From assembly GCF_047495875.1 (NCBI RefSeq), contig NC_092497.1, forward strand, positions 66,053,492 through 66,117,491: DNA of 64,000 nucleotides, written 5' to 3'. This stretch comes from Pithys albifrons albifrons. Lineage: Eukaryota > Chordata > Aves > Passeriformes > Thamnophilidae. Positions 38,014-48,600 of the stretch are shown piece after piece (within the stretch, counting starts at the first letter, position 1; each line of letters opens with the position of its first letter). Below the pieces are notes generated by a model. It was given only the letters and a program-made list of their open reading frames with translations. It was not told the DNA's origin and searched no databases. Made by a program: the position numbers and the translations under genes.

Positions 38014-38027
38014 CTTCGCGAACGAAG
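38014..38027 (-). other. Short hairpin near the SINE 3' end
   Basis: On the minus strand CTTCG, loop TTCG, CGAAG forms a 5-bp stem just before the CATA-like tail. A 3'-terminal hairpin followed by a short microsatellite is a layout used by some LINE reverse transcriptases to recognise their template. That role here is an inference. Confidence 0.6.
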
Positions 38028-38204
38028 ATTTGGGAAGGGGTCTCACCAGGTGGGGGTGTGCCCTTCGAGCCTGCGCAGTGGATGTTTTAGGTGAGGCTCA
38101 GCGTGTGCAGAACTGGCCCCACCATTTCAGTCCTGAGGTCCATCTGCCACGGCCGAGTGAGCTTGGACAGTGACAGTGAAGTCCTCAGGACTGTCACAGC
38201 ACCC

Positions 38205-38253
38205 AGTACTAACTGGGGCTGACCCTGTTGAGCATCCGAGATCTGATGGGATC
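38205..38253 (-). pseudogene. 5S rRNA-like segment of the SINE
   Basis: The minus strand carries CAGATCTCGGATGCT, then CAGGGTC and GTTAGTACT, in the order and spacing of the vertebrate 5S rRNA internal control region (GATCTCGGAAGCT, CAGGGTC, GTTAGTACT). By hand alignment about 38 of 49 positions agree. It is a fragment inside a retroposon, not a 5S gene. Confidence 0.72.
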
Positions 38254-38285
38254 AGATGGCAGGGAGGCTTGAACTGCCCGGTAAC

Positions 38286-38358
38286 GGTCTCCAGTGAGAC
38301 TTGAACTCATGACCTTGTGATCCAGAGTCCAGAGTGCTGACCGTTACACCACGGGACC
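38286..38358 (-). pseudogene. tRNA-Gln(CTG)-like head of the SINE
   Basis: The minus strand reads GGTCCCGTGGTGTAACGG (A-box region), then AGCACTCTGGACTCTGGATC with CTG in the anticodon position, and GAGTTCAAGTCTC (B-box region). Length is 73 bases, as for a tRNA. The 3' side of the anticodon stem no longer matches (TCACA where TCCAG is expected), and neighbouring sequence continues as one repeat unit with flanking duplications. It is therefore a SINE promoter head, not a working tRNA gene. Confidence 0.8.
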
Positions 38359-38570
38359 ACCCTTGAGTGCTTGGTAACCTTTGTGTATTTGGCTGAGTAT
38401 TCTGGTGGTGTGATGAATGGATATATTTCAGATTTTCTTTCTCAGATCAACTCTGTTTCTTTTGTGCTGAAATTGCCCAGGAATATACCTGTAGTTCAGC
38501 TGTGCTTCTGGATTATCCAAGTGGGTTTAAAAAAAAACCAAAAAAGATTATATGTATTATTTACTTTTCA

Positions 38571-38613
38571 TCTAATGAATATTTTCTATCTAATGAATAT
38601 TTTCTATCTAACA
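38571..38613 (+). repeat. Tandem 19-bp repeat, about 2.3 copies
   Basis: TCTAATGAATATTTTCTA is repeated twice in a row and followed by a partial third copy. It is AT-rich and probably a slippage product. Confidence 0.85.
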
Positions 38614-40311
38614 AATAGATAAAACTAAAACTTAGAAGTTCTTTTCTATTTTTTACTTTGGAAAAATAGTACATCAGATATTTTTCCCACATTTCTTGCA
38701 AATCTCTTTGTAGAAATGAATAAAAACCCCTGCTTTCTCAGCTTCTTAAGATGAAACTGAATGTTTCTAATTCTTGAGTACTTCTAAGAGTTGAATGTTT
38801 CCCAAATACCTGAGTCATGTTAGCAAAACTGTGCACAAATTAAGGAGATAGTTTGGTTATGAACTGCTTCTTTTCCCTGTGTCTGCTACTTGTCTTGGCA
38901 TTTTAAATAAAGTTTGAAGGGACTGTTTATATAAATGGAATCTGAGGTAACTACAGAGATGCAACACATATACTATGGATACTGAAATAACAGCTGATAA
39001 ATGGCCCACCTTACTAGTGTTATTAAACAACACAACTTTGCAAATTATTGTCTCCTGACCAAGATCTGAATGATAATATTAAAAATCATTTATTATTCTA
39101 TTAATTATTCTTAAGACATAATGAGATTATGGTAGTCAGTTGAGACATTAAAATATTTTAAAATGTGCAACTAACATGTGTAAACTCCCCAGAATCTTGA
39201 AGTCCATAAGCAAAAGAAGCAAAAATTTTTCCATGTACTGGCATTGCAAACAGTTCATTGCATGAGAAAGCAGACATTTGAGGCAAAATATATGAGAGCT
39301 TCTCAAGACCATTATTTGTAGAAAAGTGGATAATAAAGGCATAGAGCCTATTGTTAGGCCTGCTTGCAGAGCAGTACTCTGCATGTATGTGTGTGTCTGT
39401 TTGCTGAAGTAAATTGTTTGGGTTTTTTCTTCTTCTTCCCAAGCAGCTTTGATTTCATGGATAGTGTTGCGTCACTTTGGGTAAGTGAAACTTCCTCACT
39501 GACACCTTCAGGAATATGATGCTGAGGAAGGCATAAGCTGCCTTACTTTTGGGATGAGAATCTCTGTTGACACTACCAACAAATCTTTACTTTTTCTCCT
39601 AAAGCTCATGGGCTTTGAAAGTTCTTAGGTGATATCTAACAAATACATGATCAAATTAATATTTTTCATGGGTCTGAAGAGACATTCATTGTGTGCAGCG
39701 CTTAAGTAAGATATTCTAAATTCTTTGTCTAGATAGGTTTTCAGTAATTAAGGAACATAAGAATTTTATTTGGATCCAACATTCTTCATTTCAATTATCC
39801 TCTCAAAGTCCCTTTGTAATTATTCTTTTTTAATGATCCTTTACATTAGCATATTCAATCTAAATTGTTTAATTAGATGATAGTTTACTCAAATTACAGA
39901 TGCATAAGTTTTCTGTGTAAAGTCAAGAAAATAGAGAGCTTTTGAACTTGTGATAAGCTAAGAAGAAAAAAAAATATTGTAGTGCTGTTAACTGCTAATT
40001 CAAATTTACTCTTTTTAAGTCCCTATTCTATTTACTCTGAGTAGAAACAAATCCTGTGCTATTATTTAGATGAATCCTTAGTACAATGGGATTTGATATT
40101 TAAAATACATAGCTATGAAGCTATGCAAAATTCAAATTTTTAAGTTAGAGTTTACTCACTGTAAAAGCTTAGTGTAACATAGACTCATAATGTATGCACG
40201 TCTACATAAAAGAAAATATCTCTTGCATTTGTTCCTCTTTCATGGTGTCAGAGTATTCAGAACAATTTAAAACTATCTGATAGCCATAAAACTGCCTTTA
40301 TCAGGCAACAC

Positions 40312-40347
40312 ATTCATTTCATTTCATTATTTCATTTCATTTCATTC
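40312..40347 (+). repeat. ATTTC microsatellite
   Basis: Repeated CATTT units with one internal deviation. No retroelement flanks it. Confidence 0.85.
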
Positions 40348-40833
40348 TCTCATTGGTGATATACCCCATGTTTTTCTATTTATTCTTCATGACAGCCAGT
40401 CAAATTCTTACCCTGAGAGAGACTAGCTACTAAGGCTTGACTTGGTCAACACCCTGCCAGTTTCTAACAATAAGTTCAGGAATTTTGAGATTGAAAGGAT
40501 GGAGCTAAGATGCTTTTGATTTTTCATGAAGAAACTACTAACTTAGTCATTACCATTTGATAATTATTTAGCATTGCTGAGTAGTAAGGTCATGCTTTGT
40601 AATGTTGGAAATAAAGTAAGCAATATCTTCTTTCTCTTGTTTGCTATCTCTGAACTCTGTCAACTGTGGCTGTGAGACAAGTCATTGACAAAAAAATACC
40701 ATTAAAATCTGTTTGACAGAAGTTAACATATTGCTCTAAAATACCGCAAATCTCCCTGTCCACATGGTAATATAAGGCACCATTTATCAGGTAATTTGAC
40801 ACTTGTTGCATCCATCTGGAAGCTCTCTACTCT

Positions 40834-41415
40834 TGTGATAGGTTGAGCCTGTTCACTAGGAAAGGACCACACAGACACTCCCCACTATGCTGGTGGAATA
40901 TAGGAGAGAAGAGAATAGAAAAAGCAAAAGCAAACAGAATTGTAGTTTGTGGGAAAGTCAGTTTAATAGGTGAAGCAAAGCTGAGCATTCAAGCCAAGCA
41001 AAACCAGGGTTTTTTCTTCCCATTGGCAGAGAGATGTTTAGCCTGTTACTGGAAAGAGCCTCAACACTCTGTAATAGTTATTTGGGAAAACAATTGCCAC
41101 AACTATGAATGTACATAGTGCCTGCTCCTTTTGTCCAGCTTTTATTGCTGCAGCTGTTATATGGTAGAATATCCTTTAGACTGATTTGGGTCACCTTTCT
41201 TAGCTGTTTCCCCTCCTAACATATTGCTCACTCCCAGTCTACTCACTGGACAGGACAGAATGGAAAAAAGAGGAAAGCTCAATGCCTTGCAAACATTATT
41301 CAGCAACAGAGAACACACTGGTGCGCTATCAACACTGTCTTTGTCACAAATCCAAAACACAGCAGCATGTAAATACTATGAAGAAAATCAACTCCTTTCC
41401 ACCCATTCTGAATCA
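40834..41415 (-). mobile_element. Family C LTR (about 580 bp), minus strand
   Basis: The left edge TGTGATAGGTTGAGCC is the reverse complement of the LTR 3' end; the right edge is near CATTCTGAATCA. Landmarks matching the copy at 24110 in reverse are GTCAGTTTAATAGGTGAAGC at about 40957, CTTTTATTGCTGCAGC at about 41140, ACAAATCCAAAACACAGC at about 41346, and CTATGAAGAAAATCAAC at about 41377. No internal retroviral sequence adjoins it. Its 91-codon plus-strand open frame at 40843-41118 lies antisense to the LTR and is not a gene. Confidence 0.78.
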
Positions 41416-41591
41416 GCTGCTAATGATTTTGAAGGGTGTAAACCAGTTACTTTGGAATAGCAATATTGTAAGGACTATTTGTGAGTTTTCTACTACATGA
41501 TGTCAATAACGAGAAGTGTCCACCTGCGTTTCAATGGAGAAATGACACCTCCTCAGATGACTTGGAAGAGTGGAAGACATACAAAACACAA

Positions 41592-41609
41592 ATACAAGTA
41601 TACTTGTAT
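41592..41609. repeat. 18-bp perfect palindrome
   Basis: ATACAAGTATACTTGTAT equals its own reverse complement. It lies in otherwise unremarkable AT-rich sequence. Confidence 0.95.
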
Positions 41610-42638
41610 ATACCAGGAGAGTAGCAAGATGACTTCCAGAAGGCAAAACAACCCATCATTGCCATAGAGAATTAGTTTAGGTCTAAGGTGCTCTCTGTGA
41701 CAATAAGGCAAAATGCCTCTTATTAAAATGGTGCTGCCTGTTGCTTATTGCCATTTAACTGCTAGATGGAATATAGATTAAGACTGAGATCCTCAGGTGA
41801 ATGCCAAGAGGGGAAGTAGGTCAAATACTCTTGAACTGAATTTTTTTTTTTACATCCCACCTTTATTTTTCAAGGGAAAAAGTGGAGTGTGAGATGGACA
41901 CAGAGAGTCAAATAAAGGAAAGGAACAGCAATGACCTAAAGCCCCTGCATAGGAGTTAAAAAAAAAAAGGCAGCACCATACTTTTGGTGTGTCAGACTAT
42001 CAGAGACTAGGAAATGTTGGAAATGTAGATTTTCCAATTCTGATGTAGAATTATTATTGTTGATCAGTTGCTGCTGCTATTATGTCTGTGTAATTGTTCA
42101 TATGTCACTGTCTTTACAGTTTCCTGCCCTATTGTGAGCAGCAGAGTTTTTAGTTGCATGCATGCTGTAAGCTATGGAACACTTCTTGCTATCCCTTTTT
42201 CTTGAGCTTAATCTACTTCCTGTACTTTGCTAGACAGATCCAATATAAGTAAAAATACATGCTAAGGCGATAATGGAAATACTTGGCACATGTCTCTGCT
42301 GTTAAAAACAAAGTTGGTAAACTTAGACAGAAACAAGAGGCAGGAAGGACATCTTAATGGTTTCCATCTGATTTAAGATATATTTTGTACACAGTAGGGA
42401 ACATTATAGAAAAGAAACAGCATGATAAAACACTGGTGCATGGACTTGAAGTTTTACCTTGTAAAGTGTTCTGACCGAGCAGTGTGCTCCCCAGGGCAGA
42501 GCTAGGGTACATGCAAACATCTTTACTCTGTCTACAGACAAATGCTTCTTAGGACTTTCACAGATCTGGGAGCTTGGATCTTTCTTACAAGCCAAAAGAG
42601 CTTTAAAAAATGATCTTTTGCATATGAGCCTTCAGTTT

Positions 42639-42650
42639 CCTCTGGTGGCA
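42639..42650 (+). promoter_or_regulatory. Possible CTCF-type site
   Basis: CCTCTGGTGGCA matches the general core pattern CC....GG.GGCA of vertebrate CTCF sites. Chance matches are common at this length, so this is a weak call. Confidence 0.2.
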
Positions 42651-43921
42651 AAAGCAGAAGCACACACTATGCATCTGACTACAGTGAAGTGTTTATAAAA
42701 CACACTGAGCATGAAAGTAAATGTAAACATTTCTTTATTTGACTTAGGTAGCCTGTATTCATTCTTTGCTAGACTTTTCAGAAGCAGTTGAAACAAAATT
42801 CAGAAGTAAAGCTGAAATGAGACGTGGAAAAAAAGTTTCCAAGTTAGGCTTTCAATATTCTCTTTTTTTCTCTCTGTATTCAGCAAAATAAATGCTATAG
42901 AAAGGTGCATACAAATAGTTGAGAATAATTATTCCATTCAGATAATGAAATGTGTTAAATGTGTGTTGCAGTAATATATAACCTGCCCTGATGTAAGCAA
43001 ATTTTCATTCTACTTTTATAGAAATTTGTTGCACAGTTGAGTCTTAACTGTAGGGAATCCCTCTCAGAACCATTAAACAAGCAGCTCAGGAATTAAATTA
43101 GCCCTCAGCTATCATAAGCAAATAACCTACATGGGACATTGTGTTATCTTACTGGCCAGTTGATGCTTTGCTTTTCCAGCATTAAGAAAGAAATTAAATG
43201 GTATGGCAGCATATTACTCTCATTTCCAATTCTCTGGAGCAGATAAACATTATCATGAACTGACCAAGGATGAAATTTAAATAAGTAGTGATTGGAGAGG
43301 ATGACAGGAATAGTTTTCAACTTCCAAAACCTGAAAAATTAGTTTAATTAACTGCAAATTTTGGAGTACAAGGATATGGGGGATTTATTTATTTTGATGT
43401 GTAATGCATACTCAACATTTCTGTAAGCAGATCATAGTATAGAAACCTTGCCATACAATTATTCAAGAAAGAAGTAAGAAAAAAACGTGGAATGATCTAC
43501 ATATTTCTTCCTTTTAAGTCACTGTCACTTTACAGTTCCAATGTGGAGTAAGATTCATTTCATTTCATCCGAATTCTCTAACAACTCAAACTACTTCTCC
43601 AGTGCACCTTTAAAATAGAACAAAATTGATGGTCATTTAAGCACACTAGGTGTTCATCGTGGACATGAGTCTCATATCACAATCATACTCTTCCAGTGTT
43701 AATTTCCTTGTGAAAGATCTGGATTGTGTAAACATAATCAACCCTGCAAATACAGTACCGAGGGAACAAAACAGGCTGCATGCAGCAGAACACAATGGAA
43801 GTTGAACCTTCTGTAGCTGTATGGATTGCAAAATCATTTGGTCCGATGTTTATAGAATCACAGAATTGTTCAGGTTGGAAGGGACTACAATGGGTCATGT
43901 GGTCTAAACTCCCTGCTCAAG

Positions 43922-43926
43922 CAGGG
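43922..43926 (+). repeat. Target-site duplication CAGGG, left copy
   Basis: Identical to 45103-45107. Both copies lie within CR1 sequence that is continuous once the LTR is set aside. Confidence 0.9.
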
Positions 43927-45102
43927 TGTCAGGTGAAAAGGGAGAGGGGCAGAAATACAAAGACTCCTAGTTCCACCTGTATTAATATAAAGTTAATAGC
44001 CATAAGGGTCTCCAGAAAATCAGATCCTTTGGATCCAACACTGCCTTTCAACTTATGGACAGCACACAGGTTGGAAGGATCTCTGACCTCTACTGTAAGA
44101 CCACACCTAATAGCAAGAAAAGAACTTTCTCCACAACAGCTCTCGAAATTACATTTATTAATAAAAACATGTGACAGTTATTGTGGGTTTTGGATTTCTG
44201 GTGATAACATTTAGCTGCAAGATTGTATTTAATTGATGACAAAAGACCCCAAAAGAAACCAGCACAAAACATATTCTACAGAGAGAAGCGGACAAACTTA
44301 AGTTTCAACACAGTAATATATCCCACTCCCATGGCAGACAGAAGCTAACAACAAAAAACTACGAAGAAGTTGCCCCCCCTGCCCCCCTCCCCCAGTAACA
44401 CAGGGCAGTAAAATAGCTTGCACACCACCTTCTCTGTAACACAAAGCAAAAGGAAATAACAGAGCTGCTTCCCATCAGTACATGTTGTAAAGGAACTGCA
44501 CACTGCAAAGGAACACAACAACTAATATAAATTAAGGTATATACCTAGTAAGTTGCAAAATGTAAGGCAAGTTACTGTTATTAGTATTAAAGTAGCAAAA
44601 CACAGTTAGTAAATAAGGTGCTTATAGAGTAAGAATCAAAGTAGCTGTAAGCATAAGATAGAATATATAAAGTAATAAGCTTTGTAAGAAAGTAAAGTAT
44701 AAGATATGAAATATAAAGTATAGAGAGCACATGGTTTCTCACCCCTGCATTGTCCAAAAAGGAGACAGGGCAGCTGCTCTCAGCTACCCCTGCAGAGAGG
44801 ATGGCATTTCCTCCCAGTTTTTGCTCATGCTCGATCTCTTTTTATACTCCTTTTTTTCCCCTTGCATACGTTGAGTGACTGTGGTCAGTATTTGAGGGTG
44901 ATAGACAGATGCCTGAGGGGTGGCTCCTTCGGTCTCTGCAGGTGCCGCAGGGTTCAGCAAAGAAAGGCCATGTCATTTCCATAACACTCCATTCCTTGAT
45001 AAACCCATCAGTAAGAGACAATGGTTTCTGCAAGCATCCCTCCAGGGAAGCTGAGGTGTTTCCCTTAACTCATCAAGACCTTATCAGGGCCATCACCCCA
45101 CA
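43927..45102 (-). mobile_element. Solo LTR (family D, 1176 bp) nested in CR1, minus strand
   Basis: It starts TGTCAGGTG and ends CACCCCACA on the plus strand, with the 5-bp duplication CAGGG on both sides (43922-43926 and 45103-45107). Removing the LTR and one CAGGG restores CR1 continuity, so boundaries are exact. Orientation is minus: that strand carries GAGTATAAAAAGAG (TATA box, about 44839-44852) and AATAAA (about 44155-44160). The polyadenylation signal lies nearly 700 bp after the TATA box, an unusually long R-like region. A 5-bp duplication fits an ERVL-type source. The C-run near 44373-44394 is a G-run on the coding strand of the LTR. Confidence 0.9.
44839..44852 (-). promoter_or_regulatory. 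TATA box of the nested LTR
   Basis: GAGTATAAAAAGAG on the minus strand, about 250 bp inside the 5' edge of the LTR, is a good match to a U3 core promoter. Confidence 0.55.
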
Positions 45103-46085
45103 CAGGGTCATCCCAGATCACATTGCACAGGATTGTGTCCAGACAGTTCTTCAGTATCTCCAATGAAGGAGATTCCACAACTTCTCTGGGCAATCCATTT
45201 CAGTGCACAGTCATCCATATCATCAAGAAGTTCTTCCTCATGCTCAGGTGGAACTTCTGTGCATTAATTTCTGCCCTTTGCCCTTTGTCCTATTGTTTGG
45301 TACCCCTGAGAAGAGAGAAGAACCTGCCTCCGTCTTCTTGGCACCCTCCCTTCAGATACTGGTATTCGTTGAGGACATCCTGTCTTCTTGAAGCTGTACA
45401 CGCCCAACTCCCTCAGTCTTTCCTCATAAGAGAGATGCTCCAATCCCTTACTCATCTTTATTGCCTTCCACTTGACCTGCTCTAGGAGCTCCATGTCTCT
45501 CTGGTATGGAGGAGCCCAGAACTGGACACAGCACTCCATATGTGGCCTCAACAGGGCTGAGCAGAGGATCACCTCCCACAATCTGCTGACAATTCTCTTC
45601 CTAATGCATCCCAGGGTCCCACTGGCCTTCTTGGTCCCCAGGGCACACTGTTGGCTCATGGACAGCTTGTTGTCCCCCAGAACCCCCAGGTCTTTCTTTG
45701 CAGAGCTGCTTTCCAGCAGGTCAGCCCCAGCCTGTACTGGTGCCTGGGGTTGTTCTTCCCCAGTGTAGGAACCTGCATTTGCTTTTGTTGTCAGACTGTT
45801 CTTCTCTGCCCATCTCTTCAACCTGTCGAGGTCCTTCTGAAGGGCTGCACAGTCCTCTGAGGTATCAGACACTTGTCCAAGTTTTTGTCATCAGTAAATT
45901 TGCTGTGAGGGCCTCTATCCCTTCATCCAAGTCACTGATGAAAAAATTAAACACTGATGAGTCCAGTATAGAACCCTGGGGGATGCCACTAGTGACAGGC
46001 CTGCAACTAGACTCTGTGCCACTACCCATGACCCTCTGGGATCTGCCACTCATCCAGTTCTTAATTTGCCAACGTGCCTTGACAT

Positions 46086-47834
46086 CTTGACAGCTGTAAA
46101 AAATACTACTGAGATAAATGAGTATAGCAACGAATGCAGTCAAAGCACCCCCTTGACTTTGCCTCATCTGATTTTTTACAATCACTGTGTTCCTCTTATC
46201 ATGACATATTGTTGTTTGAGGTACAGGAATAAGTTACTCTGGAATTTAAGAGGTGTATAGTGATTGCAGGATGGGGTAGCAAATGAAGCAGAGGTTTTAA
46301 CAGGCAGTTTCCATGCACTTACCCAAATCTACTGCTTTTGCATCCTTGGAGAATTTGCATTCATGGTATGGCCCTTTCTCCTTTTTTGAAACATAAGCAC
46401 TTCAAATGAACAACATAGTATCAGCTAATTGTTGGCTGCTCACTGTTTCAATGCAATGAGGTTATTGCTGCAACTCTGGTCTCCAGTTGTAGAGAATTTT
46501 ATATCTTCAGAACTAGTTTCCTATTTGCTTGACCAATGCAAAGAAAAAAGTGAATTCTCAGGCTAGCATGAAATGTCAAGGAAGGTTGATCTTAGTTGTG
46601 CTGTTAAGGTACGTTGAGAGAAGAAGAAATACTTTTCCCCCTTCTAGATTATCACTGTACATATTTAGCACAAATACTTAGAGGGCATAGGTTTTAATTA
46701 TTACTTTATTTTTGCAAAACTGAAAAGTTTAGGTCTGAATTGAGAAACAGTAACATCATTAATAACATGGTGTCAGGTGGATATGAACAGGATTACAATG
46801 TAAGGGATCTTGGTGTTTAAAATGTACGCACTGGTACTTAAAGCTGTGAGAAGCCAGAGTAATAGCTGCCATTTTTTCACCCTTGGCATTTCATGTTACA
46901 TATGATTTTCTGTACCCTGAAGTCCTCACATGAATTCTGTCATTTGTACTTCCATAATATCAAAGGTGATGATTTATTCCCATTTAAAAGCTCAGTTTAA
47001 GAAGTCAGGTTTTCCTAAAGTTTCTGGTGGTTTTGTAGGGTTTTTATATTTTTTTTCCTTTAATCAAATGCTTAAAGATGTTGAACAAATTTACCCTCAA
47101 GTACCAAAGCAGCAGCCACCTGACAAAAGTTTCCAGATGTTTGGTCTTGCCTGGGTCAACCTCTCAGCTTGGCTTTCAGCCCATCTGTCAGGTTTGCTGT
47201 GGTGAAGAATATGAGTTTCTGTCAAAAGCAGGAGCAGTAATGGGTGAGGTAGCTCAGTGGTTTCAGGAAGATCTTTCTTTGAGCTGAAAGACTGCTGCAG
47301 AGCATGGAAATATTTTGTGTTTTTCTTCTATAGGTCAGCCACCAAAATAAGACAACAAGTAACAGTGAAGTGAATTTGAAGTGAAGGTCTAGCTGCCTTT
47401 TTATCTTTGAATTTAGCCAGGTAATGCTGTAAATCAGATAGTATTATTGGTCATTAGATGAGATGAAGGTACAAACTGAGGACTGTTTTGTCATCAACAC
47501 CACCAAGGAAACACATAATTCAATTCTATACCAGTAAGGAAATGTTGAGTCCTGGCAGGCATATTGCAGAGCATATTGGTGTGGAGTGCTTAGTAAACTG
47601 TGTTGACTAAATGAAAGAAAGTGTAGGCTGAAACAGGAAAGTTTGCCACACTTAAGTGTGAGTACAGTTTGGTACTGAATGATAACTATTGAATAGTTTC
47701 TATGCCTCTTTTTGCTTTAGATGTGCTTGAAGAGGACAAACAGTGCTGTGGCTTACAATGTGAACAGCCATGAGACATGCTGTTAGTAGTCCCCTCAATG
47801 AATTCTGCTTTGATGCTCATATAACCTTCCTATT
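46086..47834. other. AT-rich unique sequence
   Basis: No recognised feature. The first 150 bp may be eroded CR1 but cannot be aligned by eye. Confidence 0.5.
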
Positions 47835-48055
47835 TCATAGACTCATACTATATCTCAAGTTGGAAGAGACCCATAAGGATCATTGAGTTCAACTTTCTGC
47901 TCCTTGCAGAACTAACTAAAATTAAGCCATGTGACTGAGAGTGTTGTCCAGTTGCAACCTGAACCCTGACAGGCTTGGTGCCATGACTATTTCCCTGGGA
48001 AGTCTCTCCTAGTGATTGATCATCCTATTGCTGAAGAAATTTAACAGTGTGCTTG
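47835..48055 (-). mobile_element. CR1 3' end, minus strand
   Basis: Plus-strand landmarks are TCATAGACTCATAC, CAAGTTGGAAGAGACCCATA, GGATCATTGAGTTCAAC, and GACAGGCTTGGTGCCATGAC. These are the reverse complement of the CR1 3' untranslated tail. Only the last about 220 bp is present. Confidence 0.85.
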
Positions 48056-48237
48056 TTATTTACCTTTTGAGCTATTTTCAAGAGAAAAGGTAGTTGCTTT
48101 TTAACACTTGACCTAAATAGTTTCCACCCACATATAATGGACTCAGTAAAACAAAAAAACCCACACATGCCCAAAACATTCTATTTAATTACCAACATCG
48201 ATTTTTGGTTTAAAAGATTCTTGAGTTTTCTTGGCAT

Positions 48238-48600
48238 TGTCGGTTAATCCTGGTAAGCAGCTAAGTACCACAAAGCCACTTTCTCACTCCCCCTACCCTC
48301 CCCATGCCCACTAGGGTGGGGGAAAAGGACAGGAAAAGTGAAAGCAAGAAAACTTGAGACAATTTAAAAATTGTTTAATAAGCTAAGGGGTTGTGGAAGA
48401 AAAGAGAAATAAACCAGAACTAAACAGGTGATACAAAGGCAATTGCTTGCCATCTCCTATGGGTAGACTGATGCCCATCCTGGCATCATCTCTGGAACTC
48501 TGAGTTGTTGCTCCAAAGCAGGACACATAAACATGGAGTAAACTGAAAAATGAGCAAAACATTGGTAAGGACCACTGGTTCTTCATGTACAAACATGAAA
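48238..48600 (-). mobile_element. Partial family C LTR, minus strand
   Basis: The left edge TGTCGGTTAATCCTGG is followed by AAGCAGCTAAGTACCACAAAG, TCTCACTCCCCC, GCAAGAAAACTTGAGACAA, AAATAAACCAGAACTAAAC and TTGCCATCTCCTATGGG. In order, this is the reverse complement of the family C R/U5 half. The promoter half is lost. The right edge is approximate. Confidence 0.68.

Larger units (their letters stand above)
37987..38362 (-). mobile_element. Composite SINE with tRNA-Gln-like and 5S-like parts, minus strand
   Basis: Read on the minus strand it has three parts: a head of about 73 bp very similar to tRNA-Gln(CTG) (38286-38358), a segment resembling the internal promoter region of 5S rRNA (38205-38253), and a body ending in a small hairpin (38014-38027) and a CATA-type tail (about 37987-38009). 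It is flanked by AGTGCTTG at 37979-37986 and 38366-38373. The match extends to about 12 bases with a one-base indel (CCTTAGTGCTTG against CTTGAGTGCTTG), which is a target-site duplication. Composition is GC- and CpG-rich against an AT-rich background. These traits are those of a Pol III-transcribed retroposon moved by a LINE. The tail does not resemble CR1, so an RTE-type partner is a possibility. Open frames across it are not genes. Confidence 0.8.
38374..40833. other. AT-rich unique sequence
   Basis: Contains a small tandem repeat (38571-38613) and an ATTTC-type microsatellite (40312-40347) but no recognised gene or element. Confidence 0.55.
41416..43851. other. AT-rich unique sequence
   Basis: No element or exon is recognised. 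Small items are the 18-bp palindrome at 41592-41609 and a CTCF-core-like string at 42639-42650. Confidence 0.55.
43852..46085 (-). mobile_element. CR1 LINE, minus strand, split by an inserted LTR
   Basis: The CR1 3' end reads ATAGAATCACAGAATTG at 43852 on the plus strand. The element is continuous across the inserted LTR: ...CTCAAGCAGGG (43926) rejoins TCATCCCAGATCACATTG (45108). Minus-strand frames carry MSQQCALGTKKASGTLGC and LEQVKWKAIKMSKGLEHL within 45264-45872, and [17 protein letters not shown] and [10 protein letters not shown] within 45865-46185. The catalytic motif survives as FTDD, but in a frame that does not join its neighbours. Frameshifts make it inactive. The 5' edge is approximate; homology fades beyond about 46085. 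Confidence 0.93.

Noticed and set aside
38205..38253. A 5S rRNA gene
   Set aside because: Only about 49 bp resembles 5S rRNA, roughly a fifth of positions differ, and it sits inside a retroposon.
38286..38358. A functional tRNA-Gln gene
   Set aside because: The anticodon stem no longer pairs, and the segment is one end of a larger repeat bounded by a target duplication.
43780..44214. 144-codon plus-strand open frame
   Set aside because: It crosses the CR1 tail and LTR boundary and is antisense to both.
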